Assembly: GCA_035650355.1 (NCBI GenBank)
Contig: DASRHT010000056.1
Span: 71,369 to 135,368 of the forward strand
DNA length: 64,000 nt
Direction of reading: 5' to 3'
Source of the DNA: DASRHT01 sp035650355
Lineage (GTDB): Bacteria > Chloroflexota > Ktedonobacteria > Ktedonobacterales > Ktedonobacteraceae
Shown here: positions 49,878 through 58,869 of the stretch, in pieces
How the letters are laid out: each line of letters begins with the position of its first letter
Position numbering within the stretch: position 1 is the first letter of the stretch
Program-made: the position numbers and the translations under genes
The notes under the pieces: generated by a model
The model's database searches: none
Told to the model about the DNA's origin: nothing
The model's input: the letters and a program-made list of their open reading frames with translations, nothing else

Positions 49878-50894
49878 TTATTGGTACATGACCATTAATG
49901 GCGGCGGATCGAGGGCGAGCACGCTGGCAGGCGACATGACCGGAGTATCCAGTTTATAGAACATTTTCATACCAGGATACTGGATCAGTTGTTCTTTATC
50001 AAACATACGGTAATCATCGATCTTCTGCCCCGGTGTGCCGAAGCCATCCACGCAGGTGACGACCTGCACGCCTGGCTTGACTTTGATGTTCTGCCAGTCT
50101 GGGAGCATCTCTTGCAGAAACTGGTGAATAATCAACACTTTGGGCGGCAAGTGGGCAGACTGGACGAGGGCCGAGAGCTTATCGATCACCCAGTTAATCT
50201 CAGCGGCGGTCATGCGGCCAAACACCTGGTCGGGTATAGCGCCGGGAGGCATATCAAACTCGGGATCAAGCGATAGGTCCACGCCGGGCCGTTGCAGATA
50301 AGGCCAGAGCAGGTTCACCTCTTTCTGAATCGGGCTATGCCCAATCTGCATATCGAAGAAGAACAGCGCGTGATTGCTATTGGCGAGATCGACATAATGC
50401 TCGACAGAAGCATCGGGCATGCGATAGACCCATGAGCCATCATCCATCGGCACCGGTTGCACGATTGGCGTCACATAGTCGAGCGCGGGCACAACCGGAT
50501 GAGACGGATCGAGATCGGCGTATACCTGCGCCTGCTCGTGTAATTTGCTGATAAGCTCGTCGTCCGAGTATTGCCCGATGGGACCCATTACAGCCGAGAG
50601 CGGATTACCGTAGAACGCGACGATCCGGTCCTCCGGCAGGTTGATATGCCATGCCCAACCATCCGAGCCGCGCAGCGTCCGCAGCAGAGCACGTTCGTCC
50701 ACCGAATCACCTGGCGTTGCGGTATTCCCCTTGATAGCCTGAGGAGTGGTAGATGCATGTCTGGTTAATGGCGTTTTATGGGAAGAAGGTCGCGCTGGAG
50801 GTAAAGCAAAACGGGGTAGTAGTACTAATATTGCTAATAACACCAGGATAGCGCTACATATCCCGATCAGTCCGAGTCGTGTTTTTTGATGCAT
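49878..50894 (-). CDS. Secreted or membrane-anchored protein of unknown function
   Basis: 338 residues. An N-terminal hydrophobic segment (LGLIGICSAILVLLAILVLLPRFAL) is followed by a Ser/Thr/Pro-rich linker and a globular domain (WAWHINLPEDRIVAFYGNPLSAVMGPIGQYSD...). That domain includes HALFFFDMQIGHSPIQKEVNLLWPYLQRPGVDLSLDPEFDMPPG, which looks like a TIM-barrel fragment with conserved acidic and aromatic residues, perhaps a glycoside-hydrolase-like fold. No family name could be assigned with confidence. GAGGGAAAG precedes the ATG. Confidence 0.7.
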   Translation of the reverse strand: MHQKTRLGLIGICSAILVLLAILVLLPRFALPPARPSSHKTPLTRHASTTPQAIKGNTATPGDSVDERALLRTLRGSDGWAWHINLPEDRIVAFYGNPLSAVMGPIGQYSDDELISKLHEQAQVYADLDPSHPVVPALDYVTPIVQPVPMDDGSWVYRMPDASVEHYVDLANSNHALFFFDMQIGHSPIQKEVNLLWPYLQRPGVDLSLDPEFDMPPGAIPDQVFGRMTAAEINWVIDKLSALVQSAHLPPKVLIIHQFLQEMLPDWQNIKVKPGVQVVTCVDGFGTPGQKIDDYRMFDKEQLIQYPGMKMFYKLDTPVMSPASVLALDPPPLMVMYQ

Positions 50895-51229
50895 ATACGG
50901 GTCTTTCCCTCTCTACAAGAGCTATTTCTAATATAGCACTAAATGTTAAATGAATATGGAGGGACATAACTTGTATGGACGAGCCTGACGCGTCAGACAG
51001 ATCTCTTGCAGCTATTTGCCCTGTATAAGGATATGATAATCGGCGGAGGTTGTGCTGTCAAAGGGATGCCCTCCTCAATTCTCCGTGATAGAGCCGTGAG
51101 GCAAGTTTTGCAGGCTGTGATACCTCTGTGACCTGGTAGCTATATACTGTAATCAAGCAGGAATGCAATAGGATTGAGATTTGGCGCAATGCTTCTTCCA
51201 GATGCGCGGAATTGAAAGGAGAACAGGCG
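50895..51229. other. Divergent intergenic region, no gene seen
   Basis: 335 bases between divergent genes. It presumably holds promoters for both, but no clear -35/-10 pair, repeat or hairpin was recognised. AAAGGAGA at 51215-51222 is the ribosome binding site of the universal stress protein. Confidence 0.4.
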
Positions 51230-52261
51230 ATGTTCAAACGTATTCTTGTCCCTCTAGATGGATCGAATCGTGCTGAGAGAGCGATACCCGTCGCGGCCCG
51301 CATTGCTCGCTCTACCGGCGGATCAGTCATATTGTTACGCATAGTAAGCACATCCATTGAATTCTGGCCTTATATGGCACCACAGCCGACGCTGGCTCAG
51401 ACAGCCATTGATGCGGACCTTGAGGATGCTTCAAAATACCTTGTGAGCGTCGCCGCTTTGCCTGAACTAAGCGGCGTCTCAACGGAGACAATGACGCTCT
51501 ACGGCCCCATTGCTGCAACCATTCTTTCCGTCGCGTATTCGCACGATGTAGATATGGTTGTGATATGCAGTCACGGCTATACCGGCGTGACGCGCTGGAT
51601 CATGGGCAGCGTGGCGGAGAAGATAGCGCGCCATTCCGCAGTGCCTGTGCTTATTCTGCGCGAAGGTGGCCCTATGCCAGCAGATCCGCATATGGATGGT
51701 CGTCCATTCCGCGTGCTTGTTCCGCTGGACGGCTCTACCCACGCGAAGGTCGCCATTGAGTCTGCTGCAACGCTGGCGAGTACGCTGGCTATTCCTGGTC
51801 AGAGGGCATTGCACCTGGTGAGGGTGGTAAAACCTCGCATCGACGAGACGACGCTGACGCCTGAGCAATGTGGGGGTGAGCAGGAACAGGGAGTGCAGAA
51901 GGCCAGGAAATACCTCAGCTCTACCGTGGAGCACATTCGTGAGGGGCTGATAGCGCATTCCGTCAAGGAGCTTGGTTTGACTGTTACCTGGTCGGTCGCT
52001 GTTGATACCGATGTGGCCTCGGCAATTGTCCGTGTGGGTGAGAATGGCGAGGATGTGGAAGGGGCCGGCGTTTTTGGAGGCTGCGATGTGATAGCAATAG
52101 CTACACATGGCTATGGTGGTCTGCAACGCTGGGTAATGGGCAGCGTCACCGAGCGCGTGCTCAACGCAGCCAGGCTCCCCATGCTCATTGTTCGCCCCTC
52201 CGATATGGTGGATAAGAGTCATGTGCAGGAAGAGAAATCGACTGTGGCGATACCTCAATAA
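51230..52261 (+). CDS. Tandem-domain universal stress protein
   Basis: 343 residues from the ATG at 51230. Two UspA domains: FKRILVPLDGSNRAERAIPV...VICSHGYTGVTRWIMGSVAEKIARHSAVPVLILR and FRVLVPLDGSTHAKVAIES...IATHGYGGLQRWVMGSVTERVLNAARLPMLIVR. Both keep the ATP-binding G-2x-G-9x-G(S/T) pattern (for example GYTGVTRWIMGS). The first domain is close in wording to the protein at 34964, so they are paralogues. It is a single gene closed by a strong terminator. Confidence 0.92.
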   Translation: MFKRILVPLDGSNRAERAIPVAARIARSTGGSVILLRIVSTSIEFWPYMAPQPTLAQTAIDADLEDASKYLVSVAALPELSGVSTETMTLYGPIAATILSVAYSHDVDMVVICSHGYTGVTRWIMGSVAEKIARHSAVPVLILREGGPMPADPHMDGRPFRVLVPLDGSTHAKVAIESAATLASTLAIPGQRALHLVRVVKPRIDETTLTPEQCGGEQEQGVQKARKYLSSTVEHIREGLIAHSVKELGLTVTWSVAVDTDVASAIVRVGENGEDVEGAGVFGGCDVIAIATHGYGGLQRWVMGSVTERVLNAARLPMLIVRPSDMVDKSHVQEEKSTVAIPQ

Positions 52262-52271
52262 TCGTAATTTC

Positions 52272-52325
52272 GAGAGAGCAAGCAAATAGGGCGGATCTTC
52301 AGCCGCCCTATTTGCTTGCTCTCTC
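52272..52325 (+). terminator. Strong terminator after the universal stress protein gene
   Basis: Perfect 23-bp arms at 52272-52294 (GAGAGAGCAAGC...GGGCGG) and 52303-52325, eight-base loop, then CATTTTGTGTG. The rest of the gap to 52623 shows no gene. Confidence 0.75.
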
Positions 52326-52623
52326 CATTTTGTGTGTTCGATTATCTTCAGTCAGAGAGATGCTCAATCGCCAGGCTAATAGTCGCGTGTGGGTCAAAAT
52401 TTTTTCTCCCTGTCGTTGTTCAAAAACACACGAAGTTCTTGTTGAGAAAGCTGCAAACGGCACCTCTCTTGAATTGATTCTGCTTTGCATTGTATCATAC
52501 CCCAGAAGCATCTGAATCAATCTGTCACCCATAATTATAGTAATATTTGACATCCCCGGAACAGGTGTATATCATACATCAATCAAATCCCATTCCCGAA
52601 ACTTTAAGCCTGGGGAGGCATTG

Positions 52624-53202
52624 ATGAATCAAGAACGGCTGCAACCGGCGCAGGCTGCGACGAGTGAACGGCCTCTCATTTTAGTCACCGGCATTCAAGC
52701 TGCTGGCAAATCGACGGTGGCGCGATTGCTCGCACAGCGATTTGAGCGAGGGGTGCATGTCGAAGGTGACGTATTGCAGCATATGATCGTATCGGGAGGC
52801 GAAGGGGTGCAGGAACCTGGTGATCCGCGTGGAGAAGCTGAACGGCAGTATTTGTTGCGCCTCAAACACATGTGTCTTCTCGGAATCTCATTTGTCGAAG
52901 CTGGTTTTACGGCTGTGCTTGATGATATTGTTCTCGGGGAAAGCTGGTCGTATGTGCAGGAGCAACTGCGAGGCGCGCCCTTCTCGCTGGTAGTGCTTGC
53001 TCCGCGTGTGGAGGTGGTGGCGCAGCAGCGTGATCTCAGCCGCGCAAAACGACCGCTGGGCGTAGCCTGGGCCGTCTATCTCGACCAGGTTCTGCGCACA
53101 ACTATGGCAGGAGTGGGATGCTGGATTGATAGTTCTGACCAGACGCAGGAAGAAACCGTCACTCAGATTCTACTGCAACTCTCGCTGGATCAATCTGGTT
53201 AA
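52624..53202 (+). CDS. P-loop kinase-like protein (AAA_33 / phosphotransferase type)
   Basis: 192 residues from the ATG at 52624 (GGGGAGG five bases upstream). Walker A is ILVTGIQAAGKSTVARLLAQRF, followed by HVEGDVLQHMIVSGG, an acidic DD at AVLDDIVLGESW, and VVLAPRVEVVAQQRDLSRAKRP, a lid-like arginine region as in chloramphenicol or zeta-toxin-like kinases. The family is small-molecule or nucleoside kinase-like. No antitoxin gene is adjacent. A terminator follows. Confidence 0.8.
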   Translation: MNQERLQPAQAATSERPLILVTGIQAAGKSTVARLLAQRFERGVHVEGDVLQHMIVSGGEGVQEPGDPRGEAERQYLLRLKHMCLLGISFVEAGFTAVLDDIVLGESWSYVQEQLRGAPFSLVVLAPRVEVVAQQRDLSRAKRPLGVAWAVYLDQVLRTTMAGVGCWIDSSDQTQEETVTQILLQLSLDQSG

Positions 53203-53207
53203 TATCG

Positions 53208-53248
53208 TTGCAGAGATGAGATCAAAGCTCATCCCTGCAATGAGTTTT
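53208..53248 (+). terminator. Intrinsic terminator after the kinase gene
   Basis: TTGCAGAGATGAG (53208-53220) pairs with CTCATCCCTGCAA (53228-53240), with one mismatch, followed by TGAGTTTTTAG. Confidence 0.75.
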
Positions 53249-53410
53249 TAGTATTCTGATACAGGCTCGCGCTCCCTTTTACCTTCCAACGCTTCTTCAA
53301 GATGCTCGCGCATCTGTATAAAGGCGGCTGTCAGGAAAGGACTTGCTAAGTGATGTATCTGGAAAACTTTCGAAAAGAGGTAGCCAGGCAAATGAATAGC
53401 GATGGCTGAT

Positions 53411-53574
53411 CAGGGCTTCTCAAAAGTGGTCTTTTCATCCAGAACGGCTCGCTTGCGAGCCGTTCGAGAGGAAGGTGCTGGCGGTGGGCGCAGCCCACCG
53501 CCAGCACCTTCCTCTCCCTGTGAGCGCCGAAGGCGCGAGGAGTCAAAGCGTGCAGCGACGTTTGAGAAACCCTG
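53411..53574 (-). mobile_element. MITE-like element, copy 3, inverted, with 9-bp target duplication
   Basis: 164 bp from CAGGGCTTCTC to GAGAAACCCTG, in the opposite orientation to copies 1 and 2, with the same central palindrome and hairpins. It is flanked by ATGGCTGAT at 53402-53410 and 53575-53583. It lies between a terminator and a lipoprotein gene. Confidence 0.82.
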
Positions 53575-53671
53575 ATGGCTGATAAAGTCGAATTTACAGC
53601 AATGAGCCATTCTGATAGGATATATTTACTATCACAAGAAGTTTTTGCAATATATTTGAACAGGAAAAAAG

Positions 53672-54745
53672 ATGTTTAAACTGAATAATGGCGCACGGAC
53701 GCTTTCCCTGCTGGCGGCGCTTGTTCTGGTGTTGCTGCTTGCAACGGCTTGTAGCGAGCTACAAGATACAACCGGCATAGGTCAGGGGACATCGACCCCT
53801 TCGCCTGATACGTCGCTCCCTCCTCCTTCTTCTGATCAGAATGGGACTGTGCAGATGCTACCGGCGCGAGCAGGCAGCAGCATGGCCTATGACCGGAAAA
53901 GAGGGGTCGTCATCCTTTTTGGGGGTGATACTGGTATGGATACCTGGGCCTGGAATGGGCAAACCTGGGATCAGCTCTTTCCTGCCTCGTTTCCGCCAGC
54001 TCGCTCTGGCGCGAGTATGGCCTATGATGCCGCCAATGACGAGATTGTGCTCTTTGGTGGCATCGGTACAAGCGGCTATCCTTTAAGTGATACCTGGCTA
54101 TGGGATGGGACGAACTGGCTGCCTGCCAACCCGTCGCTATCGCCAGCGGCGCGTACGCAGGCCAGTATGACTTATGATATCACCCATCAACGCATCGTTC
54201 TGTTCGGTGGGATGATTGTTGGCGCCGGTCAGGCAACTTCCACCATTGCCGATACCTGGACATGGGATGGGAGAGACTGGACACAGCTACATCCTGCCGT
54301 TTCTCCGTCGGCACGCAGCCAATCGGCTATGACCTATGATGAGCTTCACAAGCAGGTGGTGCTCTTTGGCGGCTTCTCTGGAAATGGCTTTGTGGGCGAT
54401 ACCTGGACGTGGGATGGCAAAAACTGGACGCAGCAGCACCCACATACCAGCCCGGTTGCTCGTGCAGGTGCAAGTCTCGTTTATGATAGCGCCACTGAGC
54501 AGTTAGTGTTGTTTGCTGGGGTCGCCGATCCCAAAGTGGGAGACCTCCATGATATGTGGATCTGGAATGGCGACGACTGGAAGCAGCGCGCGGCGCAGAA
54601 TGTGCCGGGTGGCTTCTATACCGCTGCTACTTATGCTGCCATACAGCAAAGAATAGTAGTGTATGTGGTGCGTGGAGCTGATAGCGTGGCGAGTAATAGC
54701 GAGACATGGCTATGGGATGGCAACGCCTGGCTGCAACTGCGATAG
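53672..54745 (+). CDS. Kelch-repeat lipoprotein
   Basis: 357 residues. The N-terminus LSLLAALVLVLLLATACSEL carries a lipobox (LLATAC) for lipid attachment at Cys 27 or so. A Ser/Pro/Thr linker precedes about six kelch-like repeats of 50 residues with the pattern ARSGASMAYDAANDEIVLFGG...DTWLWDGTNW. This gives a beta-propeller displayed on the outer face of the cytoplasmic membrane, likely for binding rather than catalysis. AGGAAA precedes the ATG. It has no operon partner. Confidence 0.88.
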   Translation: MFKLNNGARTLSLLAALVLVLLLATACSELQDTTGIGQGTSTPSPDTSLPPPSSDQNGTVQMLPARAGSSMAYDRKRGVVILFGGDTGMDTWAWNGQTWDQLFPASFPPARSGASMAYDAANDEIVLFGGIGTSGYPLSDTWLWDGTNWLPANPSLSPAARTQASMTYDITHQRIVLFGGMIVGAGQATSTIADTWTWDGRDWTQLHPAVSPSARSQSAMTYDELHKQVVLFGGFSGNGFVGDTWTWDGKNWTQQHPHTSPVARAGASLVYDSATEQLVLFAGVADPKVGDLHDMWIWNGDDWKQRAAQNVPGGFYTAATYAAIQQRIVVYVVRGADSVASNSETWLWDGNAWLQLR

Positions 54746-54806
54746 TAAGGCGATCAATCGCCCGAAGACGCGCTGTAGCTCCCCGATTCATCCTGGGAAG
54801 TTCCTA

Positions 54807-55160
54807 CTAGCGTCGTATGGGGTTAAGATAGTAATCCATGCTTAACCACAGGCTTTTGCTGTGCCGGTAAAAGATGAGCGGCAGCAGAAATGGCAGCGGC
54901 AAGCCAATGAGCAAGACCGTTGTCAGCGGGATGCTCAGGTTGGCGGCCAGTGGGATCGCCACCGCCGCGATGATAAGCTCGCTGATGACAAGGTTGATCG
55001 CCATCGCGCTGCTAAAGTAGCCTTCCTCTCGTTCAAAGGTCAAGCCGCAAACGGGACATTGCCGGTTCATCTTGAACCAGCTACTAAATAGCTTGCCCTG
55101 GCCGCAGACCGGGCAGCGTAGGAGTAATCCTCGCATCAAAAGGAGTGACATTCTGTTCAT
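54807..55160 (-). CDS. DUF983-family zinc-ribbon membrane protein
   Basis: 117 residues. The N-terminal treble-clef-like pairs CPVCGQGKLFSSWF and CPVCGLTFEREEGYF are typical of DUF983, followed by two membrane segments at about 55-75 and 80-100. The short motif EREEGYFSSAMAINL is characteristic of the family. Function is unknown; members are often near cytochrome oxidase genes in proteobacteria, which is not the case here. Confidence 0.9.
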   Translation of the reverse strand: MNRMSLLLMRGLLLRCPVCGQGKLFSSWFKMNRQCPVCGLTFEREEGYFSSAMAINLVISELIIAAVAIPLAANLSIPLTTVLLIGLPLPFLLPLIFYRHSKSLWLSMDYYLNPIRR

Positions 55161-55343
55161 ATAGTAGAGCTTTGCAATTTATCTTCCATCAATACTGATT
55201 AATCGGTATCGAGCATGTATGTATACTCGCTTAGTATTATATCACGTATGCGCTGTAACTGATCTGAGCGCAGTTAGCCGCTTCCTGAGATAGTGTTTGG
55301 TTCCCATTGCCATCTCGCGGGCCCGTGGCGTGCTCGCACTGCC

Positions 55344-55437
55344 GTGCTCGCGCTGCTTTTGGGTGGTGCCACAACGGCGCGAAGCGCCGTTGTGGCACCA
55401 CCCAAAAGCGGTTTGTGAGCGCCGCAGGCGCGAGCAC
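55344..55437. repeat. Long perfect hairpin element (26-bp arms) with flanking arms
   Basis: Perfect arms at 55355-55380 and 55384-55409 with a GAA loop. Outer arms GTGCTCGCGC (55344-55353) and GCGCGAGCAC (55428-55437) enclose it. An in-frame open reading extension of the carboxypeptidase through this repeat is not credible as protein. Confidence 0.75.
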
Positions 55438-55569
55438 TCATGCAGCAAGCTTGCGGTGGGCACCGCGGCCTTGCATTATCTGAGGGAAAGGTCGCAAATC
55501 TCGTCCCCCTATTTTATCTCAGCTCTATATAGTAAAATAGGGGTAAATCAAAAATATAGGTGTTTGACA

Positions 55570-56553
55570 ATGAGATATCGCATACTTATTCTTCTAACGC
55601 TAACCCTGGCTATTTGCATCGTTATTGCCAGCACTGTATTCGTGTTGTCACCGCAGGGAAGCGGCATCCTGGTTGCGGTGGGGCTGGAGACGCCCACACC
55701 GGCACCGACGCCCATTCCGCCTTCTCCGACGCCCGTCCCTCGACCGATTCTCACCGTGCAGGGTTCTCCCCCTCTTGTGAATGCGACCGCGAGTTACCTG
55801 GTCGATATGGATACAGGCCATGTGCTGGAGGATGTCCACGGCGAGCAGATTTTACCGATGGCAAGCACCACCAAGATTATGACTGCCGTGATCGCTATCC
55901 AGACCGGCAATCTCGACCAGCCCGTTACGATTCAGCAGGACGCTTTTGACCGCGTCCACCTGGATGGAGGCAGCAGCGCGCAGCTTGTTGTTGGTGATAC
56001 CCTTCCCCTGCGAGAACTCCTCTATGGGCTGATGCTGCCGTCGGGCGATGATGCCGCTATCGCTATCGCCGATGCCCTGGCAGGCAGCCCCGATAACTTT
56101 GCGCAGCGCATGAATCTCTTCGCCTTTCGCTTGCATCTCTTCCAGACCCACTATATCAACCCGGATGGCCTGACTCTGGACGATAATTTCAACAACCTGC
56201 AACACTATACGACCGCAGCCGACCTGGTACGCCTGGCTCGCTACGCCATGTCCCTCCCGCTGTTCGCGCAGATTGTGCAGACAAAAACCCATATTCTTCC
56301 CGCTAACGGGCAGCATCACAAATATAGCTGGACAAATACCAATACTATGCTCGGAAGTTACACGGGCATGATGGGCATCAAGACAGGCTTCACCTTTGCC
56401 GCCGGCTATTGCCTGGTTTTTGCCGCCACGCGCGATGGCTATCATATCATCGGCGCGGTCCTGCACAGCTCAAGTGAGGCGCAACGCGTCCAAGATGTTG
56501 CCACGTTGCTCGATTGGGGGTTTGCGCTGCCCCGTAAACTGCCCGGCACGTAA
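55570..56553 (+). CDS. D-alanyl-D-alanine carboxypeptidase (S11 family)
   Basis: 327 residues from the ATG at 55570; the open frame extends upstream through a hairpin repeat but the signal segment MRYRILILLTLTLAICIVIAS marks the true start. A Pro/Thr-rich linker (TPTPAPTPIPPSP) leads to the serine-peptidase domain: SMAST-type motif as PMASTTKIMTAVIA (Ser-x-x-Lys), SGDDAAIAIAD in place of SxN, and GIKTGFTFAAGYCLVFAA (KTG). It trims peptidoglycan stem peptides outside the membrane. The SGD rather than SGN is a known variant among DacF-like enzymes. It is monocistronic. Confidence 0.92.
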   Translation: MRYRILILLTLTLAICIVIASTVFVLSPQGSGILVAVGLETPTPAPTPIPPSPTPVPRPILTVQGSPPLVNATASYLVDMDTGHVLEDVHGEQILPMASTTKIMTAVIAIQTGNLDQPVTIQQDAFDRVHLDGGSSAQLVVGDTLPLRELLYGLMLPSGDDAAIAIADALAGSPDNFAQRMNLFAFRLHLFQTHYINPDGLTLDDNFNNLQHYTTAADLVRLARYAMSLPLFAQIVQTKTHILPANGQHHKYSWTNTNTMLGSYTGMMGIKTGFTFAAGYCLVFAATRDGYHIIGAVLHSSSEAQRVQDVATLLDWGFALPRKLPGT

Positions 56554-56684
56554 CGGGCTGCGATCAATGGCCCAATTCTCCTATGGAGTACCATATTGAT
56601 GAAAATTAGTACTGGTCAGGTGGTCGCAAACATGGTAGAATAAGCACACTTACCCGTTACCATAATTTGAATAGAGTATAATAC

Positions 56685-57986
56685 ATGCGGTACGCTATAT
56701 TCACTGATATCCACGCAAATCTGGAGGCCCTGGAGGCGGTGTTGGCGAAAATCGATGAGATTGCGCAGGAGGAACCGATTGACGCCCTCTGGTTCCTGGG
56801 CGATCTGGTCGGCTACGGTCCCAATCCCAATGAGTGCATTACGACCTTACGCGAACGCACTGAGGTGATTATCGCCGGAAATCATGACTGGGCAGCCGTG
56901 GGTAAAATCGATCTGGAAGACTTTAGCGAGGCCGCACGCATCTCCGCGGAGTGGACGGCGGCCCAGCTTACCGACGAGCACCGCGAATTCCTTGCCAACC
57001 TGCCCGAACGTATCGATATGCCTGATTGCTTGCTTGTTCACGGCAGCCCTTATGGCCCCCTCTGGGAATACCTCACTTCCGAGATACTGGCTGAGCGCAG
57101 CTTTCAACACTTCTATACCCGCTACTGCCTCGTTGGACATACCCACGTTCCGGTGATTTTTCAGCAGGCCGATACCTTCGCCAACACGCCAACGATGCCG
57201 CTGAGCGCGCTTGGGCAAAACGGTACGTTGGATGCGCAGAAGGACAAAAAAGACGATCAGGCAAACGAAGCCATGGATAATGACGATGAGACGACCGAGA
57301 TGGCCACGATCCGGCCAGCAATGCAAACCAGCAAGGCCGAGACGCAAGCAGGCAGCGCGACGATAAATGTGGACCCACTTCAGGCTGCGGCAGAGCTAGT
57401 CGATGCCCAGGCAACCGTCCAACAGCATCTCGACGATGACGCCCCTGCACTGCTTGATGAAGCAACGAACCATATGGAAAATGTTCCTCCCACAGATGCC
57501 CCTCCCGATGAAGATAGCGAGGAAACCGCAGCAGTGGATACAGCAGCGACAGATAGCGCCTCAGAAAATGTCTCCTCCAGTTCAGAAGACGAGGAGGAGA
57601 GTGAAGAGGATGAGGCACAGCCGCAGCAGGCTGTAAGCACGACACCGGAAGAGGTCATTTTGAGCGCCGAAGATCGTATCAACCAGGAAATAGAGGAGCT
57701 GCTCTCCCTGCTTGGATTAAGCCAGAGCATGGTGAAGGTCACCAATGAGATGATTATTCCGCCCATAGGAGAATGGCGACCCCCGGATAACTACCGCGCC
57801 ATCATCAATCCTGGTGGCGTTGGTCAGCCGCGCGATGGAGACCCGCGCGCAGCGTTCATGATCTACGATACAGAGCGCGGCTTTACTTTCTACCGTATCC
57901 CCTATGATTTTGAGAAAACACAGGAGAAGATCATTAAAGCGGGCCTGCCGCAATACCTGGCAACGCGCCTGGCTTATGGTCGTTAG
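56685..57986 (+). CDS. Metallophosphoesterase with a long acidic low-complexity insertion
   Basis: 433 residues. The calcineurin-like fold is seen in FTDIHANLEALEAVL (DxH), GDLVGYGPNPNEC (GDxxxYG), AGNHDWAAVG (GNHD), LVHGSPYGP and VGHTHVPVIF (GHTH). After about residue 165 an insert of about 180 residues follows, rich in Asp, Glu, Ala, Gln and Ser (EDEEESEEDEAQPQQ), with no predicted fold. The final C-terminal strand segment (PNNYRAIINPGGVGQPRDGDPRAAFMIYD-like) then resumes. Family members normally have about 240 residues. It is followed nine bases later by pth, probably an operon. Confidence 0.9.
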   Translation: MRYAIFTDIHANLEALEAVLAKIDEIAQEEPIDALWFLGDLVGYGPNPNECITTLRERTEVIIAGNHDWAAVGKIDLEDFSEAARISAEWTAAQLTDEHREFLANLPERIDMPDCLLVHGSPYGPLWEYLTSEILAERSFQHFYTRYCLVGHTHVPVIFQQADTFANTPTMPLSALGQNGTLDAQKDKKDDQANEAMDNDDETTEMATIRPAMQTSKAETQAGSATINVDPLQAAAELVDAQATVQQHLDDDAPALLDEATNHMENVPPTDAPPDEDSEETAAVDTAATDSASENVSSSSEDEEESEEDEAQPQQAVSTTPEEVILSAEDRINQEIEELLSLLGLSQSMVKVTNEMIIPPIGEWRPPDNYRAIINPGGVGQPRDGDPRAAFMIYDTERGFTFYRIPYDFEKTQEKIIKAGLPQYLATRLAYGR

Positions 57987-57995
57987 CTAACTTTG

Positions 57996-58670
57996 ATGAA
58001 ACTGATAGTCGGGTTGGGTAATCCAGGTCTTCAATACGAGCAGACACGACATAATATTGGTTTTCGCGTTGTAGACAAGCTGGCGGCAAGGTCGCGCTGG
58101 AAGTGGGAGCGGCATGGACGGGCCATGATTGCTGGCGGCACTATTGGCAGCGAAAAAGTGGCGCTGGTCAAACCCATCACTTATATGAATAATAGCGGGG
58201 AAGCGGTGGGAGAGCTGGTTCGCTGGTACAAGCTGTCGCCAGAGGATGTGCTCGTGATCTACGATGAGCTTGATCTGCCGGTGGGGAAGATGCGCCTGCG
58301 ACCGGAGGGCAGCGCCGCCGGACATAACGGCCTCGAAAGCATTATTCACCACCTGCATACCAATAAATTTCCCCGCCTGCGCATTGGCATCGGGCGGCCC
58401 ACCAGACAAAATTATGTCCTGAGTACGCCATCGATGGAGGAGCGTATTGAACTGGAGACGAGCGAAGATAGGGCCGTTGAGGCCATTCCTCTGATTATCC
58501 AGCAGGGCGTTACTGTTGCTATGAATCTCATCAATACCGACCCTGAGGCGCTGCGCAAGGCTGAGGAAAAGCAACGCCTCAAGCGGGAACGGCGCGAGCA
58601 GGAACGCCTGCGCAAAGAGGCCGCAGCCCAGGAGCAACAGCCTGAGGCCAATGAAGATACCACGAGCTAA
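57996..58670 (+). CDS. pth: Peptidyl-tRNA hydrolase with a charged C-terminal extension
   Basis: 224 residues from the ATG at 57996. It frees tRNA from abortive peptidyl-tRNA. Hallmarks are VGLGNPGLQYEQTRHNIGFRVVD with the catalytic His, KPITYMNNSGEAVG, VIYDELDLPVGKMRLRPEGSAAGHNGLESIIHHL and FPRLRIGIGRP. The usual length is about 190. The extra 35 residues (AEEKQRLKRERREQERLRKEAAAQEQ...) form a charged, probably helical tail. No start-proximal ribosome binding site is clear because it nearly abuts the metallophosphoesterase. Confidence 0.95.
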   Translation: MKLIVGLGNPGLQYEQTRHNIGFRVVDKLAARSRWKWERHGRAMIAGGTIGSEKVALVKPITYMNNSGEAVGELVRWYKLSPEDVLVIYDELDLPVGKMRLRPEGSAAGHNGLESIIHHLHTNKFPRLRIGIGRPTRQNYVLSTPSMEERIELETSEDRAVEAIPLIIQQGVTVAMNLINTDPEALRKAEEKQRLKRERREQERLRKEAAAQEQQPEANEDTTS

Positions 58671-58745
58671 CTCCCCCGATCAAGAGGTAGTGATAGAGCC
58701 CACGAGCAACTCTACCACTTGACTTTTATTGGGTGAGACGGTATC

Positions 58746-58765
58746 ATTTCAGTATCTGCTGAAAT
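58746..58765. promoter_or_regulatory. Predicted ArsR/SdpR-type operator before sdpI
   Basis: ATTTCAG-TATCTG-CTGAAAT, a perfect 7+6+7 palindrome, 104 bases before the sdpI start. The same arms and spacing occur at 62820-62839 before the ABC operon. Confidence 0.65.
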
Positions 58766-58869
58766 ATTGAACTTGCGAGGATTGGGGAAGGTGAGTTTGC
58801 TAAATGAGAAGCATATTAAAGCAATATCAGGTCTAAATGTCAAACGGAAGTATCCGGGGAGGGTACGGC

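Noticed and set aside
55297..55569. Upstream extension of the carboxypeptidase reading frame
   Set aside because: It runs through a perfect palindrome and places the signal peptide in the middle of the protein.
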